From the NCBI GenBank assembly GCA_907165135.1, contig OU015566.1:7610157-7674156 (forward strand): a DNA stretch of 64,000 bases. The letters are read 5' to 3'. Shown here piece by piece: positions 40,614-53,491 of the stretch; position 1 is the stretch's first letter, and each line of letters starts with the position of its first letter. The notes beneath the pieces were generated by a model that did not search any database, was not told the origin of the DNA, and saw only the letters and a list, made by a program, of their open reading frames with translations. The position numbers and the translations under genes are program-made. Origin of the DNA: Oikopleura dioica (Eukaryota > Chordata > Appendicularia > Copelata > Oikopleuridae).

Positions 40614-41079
40614 TCTGAAAAATATTTTCTTGATAAAAATCTGATTAGCAGTTTGTTATCATGAGTGATCAAATTCCTCAATTAGATAAAAAAATAGAAT
40701 ATTTTATCTCTTTACTTGATGATTAGCAGGGATTAGTTTTTGATAAAGTGACAAGTTCGTGAAATCCTCTCTGAAAAGTCGACTTTCCGAAGCCGCGGGG
40801 TACCGTGGGAATGAACCGTGGCAGACGGGGCCAATCGCGCTACGCGACTCAAAATTTACTTCAGTCGCTTGAAAAGAATAAATTCGCGAAGCGCACAACG
40901 GCGCGAATAACGCGCGCCAAAACGAAAAGGAAAAGACAAGACGCAAGAAATAAGAAAGACTGAAGAAAAAACAACTCAAGGTGATTTTGGCGTCTGTCGC
41001 CAAAAATTCATTTTGAGAAATAAGAAGAGGAAGGAAGAAAAATCGAAATTGAAATTTGGCGAAGAGGAAATTGATAAGA
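40614..41079. promoter_or_regulatory. Divergent promoter region between DNAJC2 and PLA2G15
   Basis: 466 bp between two divergent start codons. A CpG-rich core at about 40790-40930 contains several CGCG steps (CGCGCTACGCGACTC, AACGCGCGCCAAAACG) in otherwise AT-rich sequence. This suggests a shared bidirectional promoter. No TATA box was convincing. Confidence 0.4.
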
Positions 41080-42863
41080 ATGTGGCGAAAATGGGTGGTT
41101 TTCGTGCAACTTTTGACGGGATTTATTGCTGCGGAAAAAGTAGATATTGGAAAACTTCATCCGACTGTTTTCGGTAAAATTTTCTCATTGAAAAATGCCT
41201 GTAGCCGATTTAGTTCCTGGAATTCTCGGCTCTCGAGTTGAAGCAAAGCTGAACAGGACTTCTGTTCCACACTGGATTTGCTCGAAAAAGGCAGATTGGT
41301 TCAACATGTGGATGAACTACGAAATCATGGCTCCTCTTGGTGGAACTTGTTGGGTTCAGAACATGTGGATGGAGTTCGATAACGTAACGAAGACGACGCA
41401 TAATCCAGAGGGAGTTCAGTTGCGGCCAGAGTGCTGGGGAGATACGGACTGCATTGAGTGGCTGGATCCACACCATTTGGTACCACCGGGCAGATATTTC
41501 CATGACATTATTCAGGTATTCATGCGGACCATTGTGAACGGATACAGAGTATTTTAATATTAGTGGTTTATCAGTTCCTACTGTTGCCCAAATTAACCAA
41601 AAATTACTTTTTTGACGAGAAATATGGCTCTTTTTTGTAAACTCTGGAAAACATCGCTGAATTTTCATCTAAATAGATTCACTTCATAAAGAAAACTTTA
41701 GGCATTCGTACGAAATGGCTACGAAGTGAACAACACCCTAACCGCCGCTACATATGACTGGAGAAAGTCCGCTTCAGAATGGGAAGTCGACTACTTTCCG
41801 AAGTTACAGAAAATGATCGAAGACATGTTTGCCAAGTTCAACAAAAAAGGTGCGAATATAAACGCATCATATGTCAAAACGAAACATGTTTAGTTGTTAT
41901 CGTCGCGCATTCGATGGGGAACCCCTGTTTGCTTTCTTTCTTCAATAAAATGTCGCCAGCTTGGAAGAAGAAATATATCAAGCAGTATGCTGCCATCGCC
42001 CCTGTCTATCTTGGCGCTCCTAAATCCCTCAAAGGTAGATTTTCTCTAAAGTTTTGATGAAAATACTCTTGATTTTCTAGCCCTGATAAACGGCGAAAAC
42101 GAAGGAATTCCAAGCATCCTAGTGGGGCTTATTCAGATGCGTACAATGCTCAGAACTTTTCCTAGGTAAGTTTTTCTCTCTTAAAATTAAGCTATCCCTC
42201 TCTTTAGTACGTATTATTTGGTGCCAAACAACAAGGACGACAACTGGCCAAATGAGCACGCAACGATCGTTTACACAGACGATCGAAACTACACTGCGAC
42301 TGTTTCTGACATGGGTACAGTTATCCATCCTGTGGCTGTTTTACCGATAAATTTCAGTCGATCTTTTCAAAGCCATGGAAAAGCCAGATTACGATTTCGG
42401 AGTTGACATGTACCACAAATTTGGCCAAGAGCGAGTTCTCAAGGATCCCGGTGTTCCTGTTCATATCTTCTACGGTACAGGACTGGATACGACCTGTGCC
42501 ATGGACTACAGAAACAAGCGTTTCCCTGATTACTCGCCTAAAGAATGTGAGTCCCTCAATTTCAGAAAATCGAAATAAATTCCATTTTTAGATCAATGCT
42601 CTGGTGATAGTACTGTGCCAGAATGGTCGTCGACATTCGGCTATTACCACTGGGCTAATGCTAAGAAAACGGAAGTGCCAAAAGCAGATCATAACGAGCT
42701 ACTGCGCGATGAAGAAGTGATCAACACGATCTTGGGCTATGCGATTGAAGACTTTGATCCACCACAGCTCAAGAAGAGCAAGAACAAGCTTTATTTCAAG
42801 CCTGATCTAACTCGTGGAAAGAAGATTTTCGAGCAGGCGTATTGGCGAATTCCTGAAGAATGA
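41080..42863 (+). CDS. PLA2G15: Lysosomal phospholipase A2 group XV (LCAT-like)
   Basis: A lysosomal phospholipase/transacylase acting on phospholipids and ceramide. The N-terminal signal peptide is MWRKWVVFVQLLTGFIAAEK. A 31-bp intron (41174-41204) then joins to LVPGILGSRVEAKLNR, matching VLVPGDLGNQLEAKLDK. Next come CSKKADWFNMWMNYEIMAPL, CWGDTDCIEWLDP, YDWRKS and the nucleophile elbow VVIVAHSMGNPCLLSFF. Then YLGAPKSLKALINGENEGIP, TFPSTYYLVPN, DYSPKEYQCSGDSTVPEWSS (acid) and KADHNELLRDEEVI (His). The Ser-Asp-His triad is therefore visible. Five further introns are short, except 41516-41701. About 410 residues. LCAT itself is vertebrate-type, so PLA2G15 is the better name. Confidence 0.93.
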
Positions 42864-43340
42864 TATCCTTTTCTTCCTTGATTTCAGAAATCGGGAATCT
42901 GTACTATTTTTTGATAAAACTTTACTCGTAGATCCACTTTCCTGGCCAACAAATCAGAATTAATCCCCATCCTTCCAAAAATCTTAGCAGGCCCTAAAAG
43001 TGGAAAATTTCAAATAATCAATTCAAGTTTCAAATGCCCACCCTTATCTGTTTGTAATGAATGCTCTTGTGCTACTAGTCTGTCTGTAATAATGCAACTA
43101 CAGTTCCGTTCTTTTATTGATCATCATTTTCATCCCTGTTTTCTCAATTTCAACAATGCCGAAAAATCTTCAAAAATAAGCGTATTCTTTTCGATTTCTC
43201 AATTTTCAAATCTGAAAATCCGCGCCCGGAGGACTTTCGTTCCGCTTAAGCGCCCACCAACCAGACCGGTTGTTTCTTTTTTACAGAAAAAAGAGAACCG
43301 ACTTCTTTGATTTAGATAACAGAATAAAAGACATGAGGAT
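42864..43340. other. Gap between PLA2G15 and ubinuclein
   Basis: No exon recognised. It ends with a TTTGATTTAG acceptor about 27 bp before the ubinuclein ATG, so part is probably outron or 5' flank. Confidence 0.4.
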
Positions 43341-46218
43341 ATGTCGTTGAACCAGGGTGATAAGCCACTGAGTAATCGGTGCACTAGAATCGAAGTCGAG
43401 CTAGAGAAGACTGACCAGCATAATTATCCGGAATTTTCTTTTCTGTCACTGAAAAATGAGCTTGAAAAAGCGACTGAGGTTGAGGGAACGGCTGCTGATC
43501 CTGCCAATAAAGATGGTAAATCATGAAATATTTTTCAGTTAACATTTTTCTTCCAGAGGACGAGTGCGCAAGAATTGCCGCAATGCTCGAAGCGAAATAC
43601 AGTAATTTTGGGAATACAGCGTCCTTCGACAAGAAAAAGCGCCGACGACACGAAAGAATAGAAGATTTCATGGACATGGGCGAAGGATACGACCAGGACG
43701 ATGATTTTATTGACGACTCTGAAGCGCATGAAATTTTTGTTCCGCAGCAATACGACACCTGGCACGGCGGGTTCTACGTTAATCAGGGCCTGTTGAGGTT
43801 GAAAATGGCGGATACGGCGGAAGATGAAGTTACGTTGACGGCGGGGACGAAGCAGCGGAATTTCGGGAAACCGGTTTCAGAATCTGGAGAAAGCGACTCG
43901 GAAAAATCTGACGATGAATCGAACTCTCAAGGTGACGGTAAAGACGAAGTCGATAAGGGAAAGAAAGAGGATGAGGGTCCAAAGCGAGGTAGGCCGCCAA
44001 AGAGTCAAGAAGCAAAAGCAAAGCCTGTGGCCGAGGCAAGTACAAAAGGAACTCCTGGAAGGCCACCGAAGAATCCTGAAAGCAAAGCGACTCCTGGAAG
44101 ACCGCCAAAGTCGCCATCAAAAACAGCTGAACCGAAAATCGCCGAACCACCTGTTTCGCTACCTGACGCGGATCTTCCAGAGAACATTCGGTATGCCCCC
44201 CTAAAAGGTTAAAAAAACCCACAACCTTTTTTTTCAGAACGAAATGCAACACTCTTCGAAAAATCGCCGAAGCTTCAAAAGGCATGTCATCTCAAAAGTT
44301 CTTCTCTTCTTCTGTCCTCGACTTACTTGTCGAAATCGACAATCATATTAAAGATGTTTCTCCGAAGATCCGAAACGCGACGCTTGAATACATCTCCGAA
44401 CCGATGCCCTGCAAAAAAGACACCTTGATGTTGCGCCTGAAAAAGATGCGAAAGGATAAAGTCGAGTCAATCATCAAAGAACCGTTTGACAAGTTCACCG
44501 TTATGATCAAAAAGTGCGTTGATATTCAAACGATCAAATACGAAGGCCAACTTGAGAATTTTAACAAGCGCCTCGCCGAGTACAACGAAAAGTCCAAATC
44601 CGATCCAAATATGAAGAAGCCCCGGCAGCCGAGTAAAAACTTCAACTGGACAGCCGATGCCAAAGCAGATCTCTTTGACTTGGTCAAAATCAAGGAAAGC
44701 CTTTATGCGATACAGAAGCCAAAAGATACAACGCTAGAAGCGTGGATCAAGGAATTCGTAAATGTGGAAGTCAAAAGTCTCTTTCCGCCGGGATGGGTTA
44801 CCTATGAAAAGCTAGAAAAGGTGATTGGAATTGAGAAGAATAAACGCGAAATGGAAGCGAATGGCGGGATCCAAACGAATGGAACGCCTAAAGTTGAGAA
44901 GAAAGTTGGAGAAAAACGAAAGCTAATGGACTCTCCTATCGATCAGCAGAAACTAAAAACAGCGAATTCCTCACAACCATCAAAAATATCAAAACCAAGT
45001 CCAGAAGCGAAGCCATCTCCTGTTCAAGCCGCCACAGCAGTCGTAAAACAGCTTCCAGTTCCAGTTACTCAAGTTAATCAGAATACAACTCTTTCGACAG
45101 AACAGCAACTCATAGCACAGAAAGTGATTCAGATCGCGATCGAAAAAAAACGAAAAGAACTCGAAGAAAAAGCCGCGGCGGAGAAAAATAAGAAAGCTCA
45201 AGAGCAGCACATGCAAAACTTGATGAAACAGCTGCAAAATAGCCAAAATGGAGGAACGCAGAATAAAATTGCGAAGGCGCCTCCAAAGTCGAAAAGATCT
45301 CCAAAAGAACTGAGAGAACAACTTGTTAAAATTCAGCAGCAAAACGCGAAAGTGCAAAAAACGACGGTTGAAAGTCAAAAGATTAGCCCATCACCACCGA
45401 AGTCTTCGCCAAAACCGATTGCTCCATCTCCCAGTCCGTCTAAGTTGCCATCGATGTCCCTTCCAAGTATTCATCAAATCGCATCTTCGCCAACGAAAAC
45501 GAGCGTAATCAAAGTCAGTCCTGTCAAAGTCCAGAATACTCAACTTTTCCAACAACCGACTATCGCGAACTCGCCCCAACTGCAAGCTGCAACGCGTCGA
45601 CTTTCTAATGAAAACTCAAATGTCGTTGTCTTCCCTCACACGATGCAGCATCAAGTCTCTCCAGTATCAACAGGCGTCACCCAGCAACAGCAGCATGTAT
45701 CGCCAGTGCTTATCCAGCAGCAAAAGTCTCCGAGCTCGTCGAGTTTTAGCATTAACAATTTGGTCTCACAGTCGAAAAGTACCTCTCAATCATTTATCGT
45801 TCCAGTGTCTCAGGTAACAGAAATTTTTCCGATCTCTTATCAGCCGCGTTTCAGGTTCAAAATATCAGCCGTCAGCAAGTTCAAAATATTCCAATTTCTC
45901 ACAAAACTTCAACTATTTCAACAAATGCTCAGGTTTGACCTTACCATCCTTTTCACAGCCGTCAACTGTTTTTTTCAGGAGTACTTCGTTCAAAAACAAG
46001 CAGTTCCTCAAAACATTGTTCAACAGCAGCAACAGCAGCAGCATTCAATGACGACGCAAAATCAAGGGCTTATCCAAGCAAGACTTCAGCAAAACGGTCA
46101 TCCGTCTGCTTATCAATACATGGAGACGACAAATGGAGTATTTTTGGGAACAAATCCTATTCAAAATTTGCCTACTGACCCACTAAAGTACCCATCTAAT
46201 ACTCTTATCATATCGTAA
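43341..46218 (+). CDS. UBN1: Ubinuclein, HIRA histone-chaperone subunit
   Basis: Ubinuclein/Hpc2 binds H3.3-H4 in the HIRA chaperone complex. The diagnostic Hpc2-related domain is KKRRRHERIEDFMDMGEGYD, then DDDFIDDSEAHEIFVPQQYD and TWHGGFYVNQGLLRL, matching [21 protein letters not shown] and GGFYINSG. Downstream are repeated AT-hook-like blocks (KRGRPPKS, PGRPPKNP, PGRPPKSP), a conserved helical middle domain (DLLVEIDNHIKDVSPKIRNA, CVDIQTIKYEGQLENFNKRL) and a long Gln/Ser/Pro-rich tail with a CAG run (QQQQQQQHS). The two late introns (45814-45854, 45934-45979) each lie between CAG triplets. The three AT-hooks near residue 200 stand out. Confidence 0.9.
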
Positions 46219-46544
46219 CGGCTTTTAAGCTCTATTGAACCAACACTGCCAATCGATATGCCTTTCTTTAACGCTTCCAGGCAGCTTTCGGGGGACAAGG
46301 TATCCCGGTAGTAAATGTTTCGTGATAAGGAAACACTTTTCACAGTCTTGCATGTACGTGATCTCTTTTTTATCTTTCTAGTTACTAATAATTTCCTAGG
46401 TTCAAAGAACGACTCCGCAGAAAAGAATATATTACTATCCTTCTAATCACTTTTACTGACCACATGTTTCTGTTCATTCTTCTACCTCAATTCAGTATTA
46501 GAATTCGAATTGAAAATATCTCATGATAAAAATTCAGACAGAAA
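46219..46544. other. Gap between ubinuclein and SMARCA4
   Basis: 326 bp, AT-rich, ending with AAATTCAGACAGAAA directly before the SMARCA4 ATG (acceptor-like). No gene seen. Confidence 0.4.
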
Positions 46545-49500
46545 ATGGAAGGGAGTCAACCGCCAGGCGGTCCGCCTCAAGGTCAGCCAAATCCGGGAGG
46601 TGCTCCTTACGGGCACCATCCTCCAACTTCATATCCATCGCAGTATCCTCCTCAGCAGCACCCTGGCGCTTCGGGTGGCCATATGAGCGGACCTCCAGGC
46701 GGCTATCCAGGATACGCCAGCCATGGAGGCCCTCCACCAGGACATGGTGGTCCCCCAGGCGGCTATCATCCACAAATGCATCCAGGTCAGCACCCTGGCT
46801 ATCCAGGTTTTCCTCGACACGCCGCCCCACCAGGTCACATGATGCATCCGCAACGACCTCCCGTAGCCGCACCTCAAGCCGCACCTGCGCAACCTCCAGC
46901 TCCACAACAGCCTGGTGCGCCCGTCACAACCGAAGCAGAAACCTACGATAATCCTTACACACCGCAACCGTCAACTCCTGGAACTGCCGATAATACAGCT
47001 TCAGAAGCTCCATCTACTCCGCAGACAGCGACAACTGACCCTGCTGCGCAATCTCAGCCAGCGCAGGCAACTCCAACTCAGCCAACACCAACACAAGCAC
47101 CTGCTCATCCATCACAGGCGCCGGGTGCTCCTCCGGCTCAGCAGGGAGCTCCTCAGCCTGGATTTCCTCCGCATGGTCAGCCCGGCCCATATCCTCCACA
47201 CTACCAAGGCGGTCCTCACATGCAACGGCCACCAATGCCACGACAGTACACGACTACTCCCCGTTACACTGCCGAAAATCTTACAGCTATGCAAAAAGCT
47301 CTGGCTGAGATGCAGCATCAAAATCTAACGAATGACCCGCGATATCACCAGCTTGTAAATGCGATCCGAGATGCTGAGCTTCAATTGCGTCGACAAACGC
47401 ACTCTACTTTTACGCCAACGCAGTTGAGTCAACTTAGAGCGCAAATAATGGCATACAAGCAGCTTTCGCGAACTCAAAACATCGATCCACAGTTGCTTCT
47501 TCAAGTCAAAGGGCAACAAGGACAGAGAGGACCAACAGGAGCCGCTCAACCGCCTCAACCCTCGCAGGAAGCCGCTGCTACCGCACAGCCTCCTACTCCT
47601 TCAAATCCAGAAGATGGTGGATCTGAGGGAGATAAATCTTCAGTGGCAGCTGCAACTCCGAATGCTCCAGACTCAAGACCAAGCACTGCCGGTCCAGAGA
47701 AAGAAGAAGGCTCGGATAAAGAAAACGCAGAAAAGAAGGAACCGAAGCAAGAGCCAACCGATGAAGCCAAAACAAACGAACCCGATACTCCTAGAGCATT
47801 TTCCGAAGGACCGCCAGTTCAGAGAAACTCTGATTTATACGAGCTTCTTCGCGATAAGCGCCCAGGTTATGGGGCGAATAAATTGTGCCCAGTCCAGAAG
47901 CCGAAGGGAATCGACCCAGCCGTGATTTTGGAGGAAAACGAAAAAAGAATCAACGCTCGAGTGTTGAACAGAATCACAGAATTGGAAGGCCTACCAGCTA
48001 ACTTGCCAGCAGAGCTGCGAATAAGAGCGCAAATCGAACTGAGAAGTCTTCGATTGCTCGGTTTTCAGAGGCAACTCAGACAGGAAGTTATTAGCGTTAC
48101 AAAGCAAGATACAACTCTTGAAACGGCTCTCAACACAAATGCTTATCGACGCAAGAAAAAACAAGGTCTCAAAGACGCTCGAATTACAGAGAAGATTGAG
48201 AAGCAGCACAAGACTGAAGCCGAGCGCAGAAAGAAGCGTCTTCATCAAGATTTCCTCCTTCAGGTCATGAACCACCAGAAAGAGTTCTATGAGTACCACA
48301 AGAACAACCGGAGCAAGGTCATCAGGACGAACAAAGCTCTTATTGCTTATTACAGGTGAGCTTGCGTATTTCAATCCCGAGTTTTCATAAATGAATTCAC
48401 GAATAATCGGTTCAGCTTTCTTGATTTTATTTTAGCAACTCGGAAGCGCGTCTCAAAAGAGAACAAGAACGTCGTGAAAAGGAACGTATGCGTCTGCTCA
48501 AGCAAGAAGATGAAGAAGGTTACCGAAAGCTTATTGATCGACAGAAAGATAAACGTCTTGCCCACTTGCTTGATCAGACCGATGCGTATATCAAGGAATT
48601 GACCTCCATGTTGAAGGGACACAAGGAAGAAACTGCCAAAAAGAAAAAAGTTGCTGCTGGAAGCTTCGAAGATCCCGATGACCCGAGAGTTCCGATGGTC
48701 AATACGATGAACGGAATGATTCTCAAGGGAGAAAACGCCCCGAAACGATCGCAGCTCATCGCGTTTATGCAAGCTCATCCAGGTTGGAAGCCAGTAGAGG
48801 AGCCACCAAAGGAAGAAAAGAAAGAAGGCGAAGGGGAAGCCGAGGAAAGCAAGGAAGAAAAAGAAGCGAAGGAAAATAAGGATCCAGATCGTGATGTTGA
48901 AGACGAGGATCAGAAAGACGACAAGTCTTACTACATGACGGCTCACGGAGTACAAGAAAAGATCGAAAAGCAACCGTCCATCCTTGTTGGTGGCACTTTG
49001 AAACCGTACCAAATGAAGGGTCTGGAGTGGCTGGTTTCTCTCTTCAACAATAACTTGAATGGAATTCTCGCCGATGAAATGGGTCTCGGTAAAACTATCC
49101 AAACGATTGCTATGATTACGCACTTGGTCGAATTCAAAGGCGAGATGGGTCCTTATCTAGTCATTGTCCCTCTGTCAACGCTTTCTAACTGGGTTCTCGA
49201 GTTCCAAAAGTGGGCGCCGTCGATTTCCGTCATTGGTTACAAGGGATCTCCGAATACTCGACGACTCTTAGCAAATGCTATTCGTGGCTCTCGTTTCAAT
49301 GTGCTTATTACGACTTATGAATACATCATCAAGGATAAGCCGGTCCTCTCCAAAGTCAAGTGGAAGTTCCAAATTGTTGATGAAGGTCACCGAATGAAAA
49401 ATCAAAGCTGCAAGCTGACACAGGTTCTCAACACTCACTATCTCTCGCCTCATCGTCTCTTGCTGACCGGTACGCCGTTGCAGAATAAGCTTCCTGAACT

Positions 49501-51789
49501 GTGGGCATTGATGAACTTTTTGCTTCCGTCGATTTTCAAGTCCGTTGCAACTTTTGAACAGTGGTTCAATGCGCCGTTCCAAAACGCTGGTGAAAAAGTT
49601 GAATTGAACGAAGAAGAAAGTATTCTTATCATTCGACGTTTGCACAAGGTCCTCCGTCCTTTCCTCCTTCGTCGATTGAAAAAAGAAGTCGAGACGCAAC
49701 TGCCAGACAAAGTCGAGCATATCATTCGCTGCGAAATGTCTGCTCTACAGACGCAGCTTTACAAACACATGAAGCAGGGTTACATGCTCATGGATACGAA
49801 CGACAAAAAGAACAAGACTGGCAACAAGGCGCTGATGAACACAATCATGCAATTGCGAAAGATCTGTAACCATCCATTCATGTTCCGTCACGTGGAAGAA
49901 GCGATCGCAGAGAAGATGTACGGCCCAGGGAGCACGACTTGCGAGGGATCCCTGCTCGTCCGATCTGCTGGTAAATTTGAGCTGATGGAACGTATTCTTC
50001 CGAAATTGAAGGCTACTGGCCACAAAGTCCTAATTTTCACCCAAATGACGCAAGTCATTCTTCTCATGGAAGATTATTTCAACCAGTACGGATACAAATA
50101 TCTCCGTCTCGACGGCTCTACAAAAGCTGATGACCGAGGAGAATTGCTAAAGATGTTCAATGCGCCAGACTCTGATTATGACGTATTTGTTCTGTCTACA
50201 AGAGCTGGTGGTCTTGGTTTGAACTTGCAGACGGCCGATACCGTCATCATCTTCGATTCTGATTGGAATCCTCATCAAGATATGCAGGCACAAGATCGAG
50301 CGCATCGTATTGGTCAGCAGAACGAAGTGCGCGTCTTGCGTTTCGTTACATCGCAGTCTGTCGAGGAACGAATTCTAGCAGCGGCGCGATACAAACTCAC
50401 CGTCGACGAAAAAGTCATCCAAGCTGGTAAATTCGACAACAAATCCAGCGGTTCTGAGCGACGACAAATGTTGATGGACATTATCGCTCAAGAAGGAATG
50501 GACGAAGAAGAAGACGAAATCCCAGATGACGAGACGATCAATATGATGTTGCAGCGAAGTCAGGAGGAATTCGAACTCTTTCAGAAAATGGACTCGGAGC
50601 GAATCATGAACCAGAAGCCTGGACAAGCTCGATTAATGGAAGAAGATGAACTCCCGGAATTCTTGACCAAAACCGTCGAAGAGGCGAAGGAGGAGATGGA
50701 AGATTCCGATCGATCGAAAATGTACGGAAAAGGAAGTCGAAGTCGTCGAGAGGTAAACTTCCTCAACCCTTTTTTGTTTGTTTATAATCAACTCAGGTCA
50801 ATTACGGCGAAGGGTTGACGGAAGAACAATGGCTAAGTGCGGTCGACAATGGCGACGATGTTAACGCGCTCGAGGAAGCGGCCAAGAAGAGCGGGTAAGC
50901 AACATTTGAAACATCCGGCGACGGTATAAATAAATTTTTAAGCGGCAGTGGAAAGCGAAAACGTGAGGAGTCACCTGAGCAAGAGTCTTCCTCAAAAGAC
51001 AGCAGAAAGAAAAAGGTAATTATTTTTTCGCCTATCCCATGATCAAGATCTTTCAATTCTTAATCCTTTCTTCAGAAATCGCAGCCCGCCCAACCGCTAG
51101 ACGATGAAACGATCAAGAAAATGAAGGCCCTTGTGGACTACATCGTCGAGTACGAGGACAGGTAATGCACCCTTTCTTTTTCCCTATTTTGCTGAAGTTT
51201 GAACAGTGAATTATTAATTTTAATTCAGTGAGGGTCGCCGCCTTAGTGATCCGTTTATCCACCTGCCGCCAAAGAGAGATCTTCCAGATTACTATGAGCA
51301 GATCAAGGCAAGAAAAAAACTCAGGAATCACTCCTTTCACAATTCTTTTCTAGCGACCCGTCGATGTCTCCAAGATCCGCAACAGAATCCGCGCAGAGAA
51401 ATATCGAAGCTTGGAAGACCTAGAAAAGGATATCAATACAATGTGCAAGAATGCGCAACAGTATAATATCGAGGGTTCACTGGTTTGTAGATAAAATTAT
51501 GCCCCGTTCTAGTGACTATTTTAGATCTTTGACGACTCTGTAATCTTGCAGTCCGTCTTTACTTCGGCCAAGCAAATGCTCGAATCGACTGGAAAGCTCC
51601 CAACATCGCTCAAGCGAAAGCCAGAAGGTAATCAACGATATACAAATACAATCGATTATTCGAAATTCAGAGCCGCTGGACATCGATGAAGATTCAAAGA
51701 AATCTAAAAAATCGAAAAAGAAGAAGAAGCGCAAGAAAGACGAAAGCTCGGAAGAAGAAATGACTGATTCTGACGAGTATTCTGATTAA
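46545..51789 (+). CDS. SMARCA4: SWI/SNF (BAF) catalytic ATPase, Brahma/BRG1
   Basis: Domains in order: a Pro/Gly/Gln-rich N-terminus; QLQ ([20 protein letters not shown]); HSA ([17 protein letters not shown] with [20 protein letters not shown]); and the BRK-like part ([20 protein letters not shown]). The SNF2 ATPase has [20 protein letters not shown] (Walker A), [15 protein letters not shown] (Walker B, DEGH), [40 protein letters not shown] and [20 protein letters not shown] SnAC region follows, then a bromodomain ([39 protein letters not shown], with YN in AQQYNIEGS) and a Lys/acidic tail ending MTDSDEYSD. About 1,550-1,600 residues. One very long exon (about 48436-50752) covers the ATPase core; the bromodomain is split by several 45-60 bp introns. 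Animals with one Brahma-type gene use it for both BRG1 and BRM. Confidence 0.96.
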
Positions 51790-52159
51790 TTCTAGGCATC
51801 TTTTTAACCTACCTTTTAACACAGCCATTCGCCATTTGTTCACCTTTCTCTTGAACTTTTACATGTTTATTTCTTCCGTGTTATTTCGCCCGTTTAGCCC
51901 TTATCTTATTTAACACGATTGAAACATTCGTTAATTAGTTGTTATTCATTCTTTCTTTTCGTCTCTCAAATAGTTGAAATTTCTTTCCGAAAATATCCTT
52001 CCCGCATTTCCTGCCATTACATTCTCGTCCCCTTTTTTAAATCGCGTTAAAATTGTTCCCTGTACATTTTCTTCCCCACAATTGAAAGCTCATAAGGATA
52101 ACTTCTTTAGAGAAAATCCCATTTAGAAAGCAACCGTATTTAAATACTAAATACAGGAA
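51790..52159. other. SMARCA4 3' flank
   Basis: Pyrimidine-rich 370 bp with no exon recognised. It ends ACTAAATACAG then GAA before the next ATG, an acceptor-like site. Confidence 0.4.
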
Positions 52160-52635
52160 ATGTCTGACTCGGAATTCGAAGGATACACGCCCACGAAGCG
52201 TGCCAGACTTGAAGTGCCACTGGCAGCGCAAATATCGCCAAATTCGCGGATAAGGAAGCCAAAATCTGCACACAACCAAATTGCCATGATGAAAATCGAT
52301 AACTCGGTGAAGGTTTGTGTTCGCTGTTGACATTTGACTAATTTGATGGGGGTTTAGAGGAGAAGAGAATCTTTTGTTGTTCGCCCAGATGACGTCTTAG
52401 CAGAGAAGATTAAGAAACTTGAGGAATTATACGACGATGCTTTTAGATCTGAAGCTCAGGTAAGAAAGAGCTTCTGAATATAAAACATCTCTTGTATTAG
52501 GAAAACCCAGAGTTGTCATTCAACGAGCTCAATCTTCGATCACTAGAAAGAATTACAAGCTCAGAAGAGTTTCTCAAAGCAGCTGACTTGTTAGACCTGC
52601 CGGTCTTACTTGGTTTGAAGACAAATAATAGTTGA
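52160..52635 (+). CDS. Small protein of about 130 residues, unrecognised
   Basis: Three exons with GT-AG introns (52313-52356 and about 52459-52500). It begins MSDSEFEGYTPTKRARLEVP, with TPTKRARLE resembling a CDK site plus nuclear signal. The middle is basic (ISPNSRIRKPKSAHNQ, RRRESFVVRPDDVLAEKIKK). It ends in a helical segment ENPELSFNELNLRSLERITS, EEFLKAADLLDLPVLLGLKT. A small nuclear or chromatin-bound helper is possible, but no family is recognised. It lies 370 bp after SMARCA4 and 141 bp before the TGN38-like gene, all on one strand. Confidence 0.65.
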
Positions 52636-52776
52636 TTATTTTTTAACATTGAACCTGTACAAGTGCCTTATATATTTTATTTTTTTTTTACTTTCTTGCC
52701 TTGATTTATTTTTCCACAACAGTTCCTACCTTTATAATTCTTTTGGTAATTTTTTAATCATTTTCAATGATAAGAG

Positions 52777-53251
52777 ATGAATTCGAAAAGCATACGTTTT
52801 TCACGAGCAGCCGGGATGGAAGTTCAAAAAAGAAATATCACAGATACAGAAACGCCGGTTCTCGAAAAAGTGGCGCTAGAAGAACAGCTCAAAGAAATGA
52901 AACATGACTTAGAAGATAATGACAATGGTTCGTTAAATTTCTATGTTGTTATCTCAACGAATTTTAGGCATCCCGATTCCAGACTTGAAGCTTCCAGAAG
53001 TCTTGGAAACATCAGATCATCTTCAACGCGCCTATCGTATTAAACAGCTACCTCACGATTCCTCCATGCCTGTTGTCATCACTTTTGTGTTTCTTCTTTT
53101 AGGTAAGCGCCTTTTTCATTCTTATCGATTCTGATATCAATCTTCAGTGAGCGTTCTTGCATTCAATCATCGTCGAAAAATCGTCGCTTTTATCTTGGAA
53201 GGTGGCACTCGCCGCCGCAGCCAGCGCTACACTCGTCTTACTTCAACCTGA
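52777..53251 (+). CDS. TGN38/TGN46-like transmembrane protein tail
   Basis: Three exons (52777-52925, about 52967-53101, about 53147-53251). The product of about 130 residues has a charged N-terminal part (VALEEQLKEMKHDLEDNDNG), one membrane segment (MPVVITFVFLLLVSVLAF) and a short cytoplasmic tail NHRRKIVAFILEGGTRRRSQ then RYTRLTST. The juxtamembrane HRRKIVAFILEG resembles HNKRKIIAFVLEG of TGN38/46, and YTRL occupies the place of the SDYQRL endocytic signal (YxxPhi). No signal peptide is seen, so either an upstream exon is missing or this is a reduced relative. Assignment rests on the tail alone. Confidence 0.6.
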
Positions 53252-53491
53252 AAACTCACCAAAAGAATCGTTGCCCTCATCCAATGTTCCAGACCTTTGT
53301 TCCAGTACTTCAACTATCCATACCCTGTATTATTTATTTCTCCCTTTCATCTCTTTTATATTTTCCCACTGTGTTCTCATTTTCAAACAGATGCCGAATT
53401 TCTTCAATAAAAAATCTTTCCTAAATTTCATAACATTTCCTTTTCCGGCCTAGAAATTCGATCGTGTCAAAGGTCCAGTATCAAACACAGC

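Noticed and set aside
46523-46967. Arg/Ser-rich and Trp-rich frames over the start of SMARCA4
   Set aside because: Shadows of the Pro/Gly/Gln-rich N-terminus, whose frame continues into QLQ, HSA and ATPase domains.
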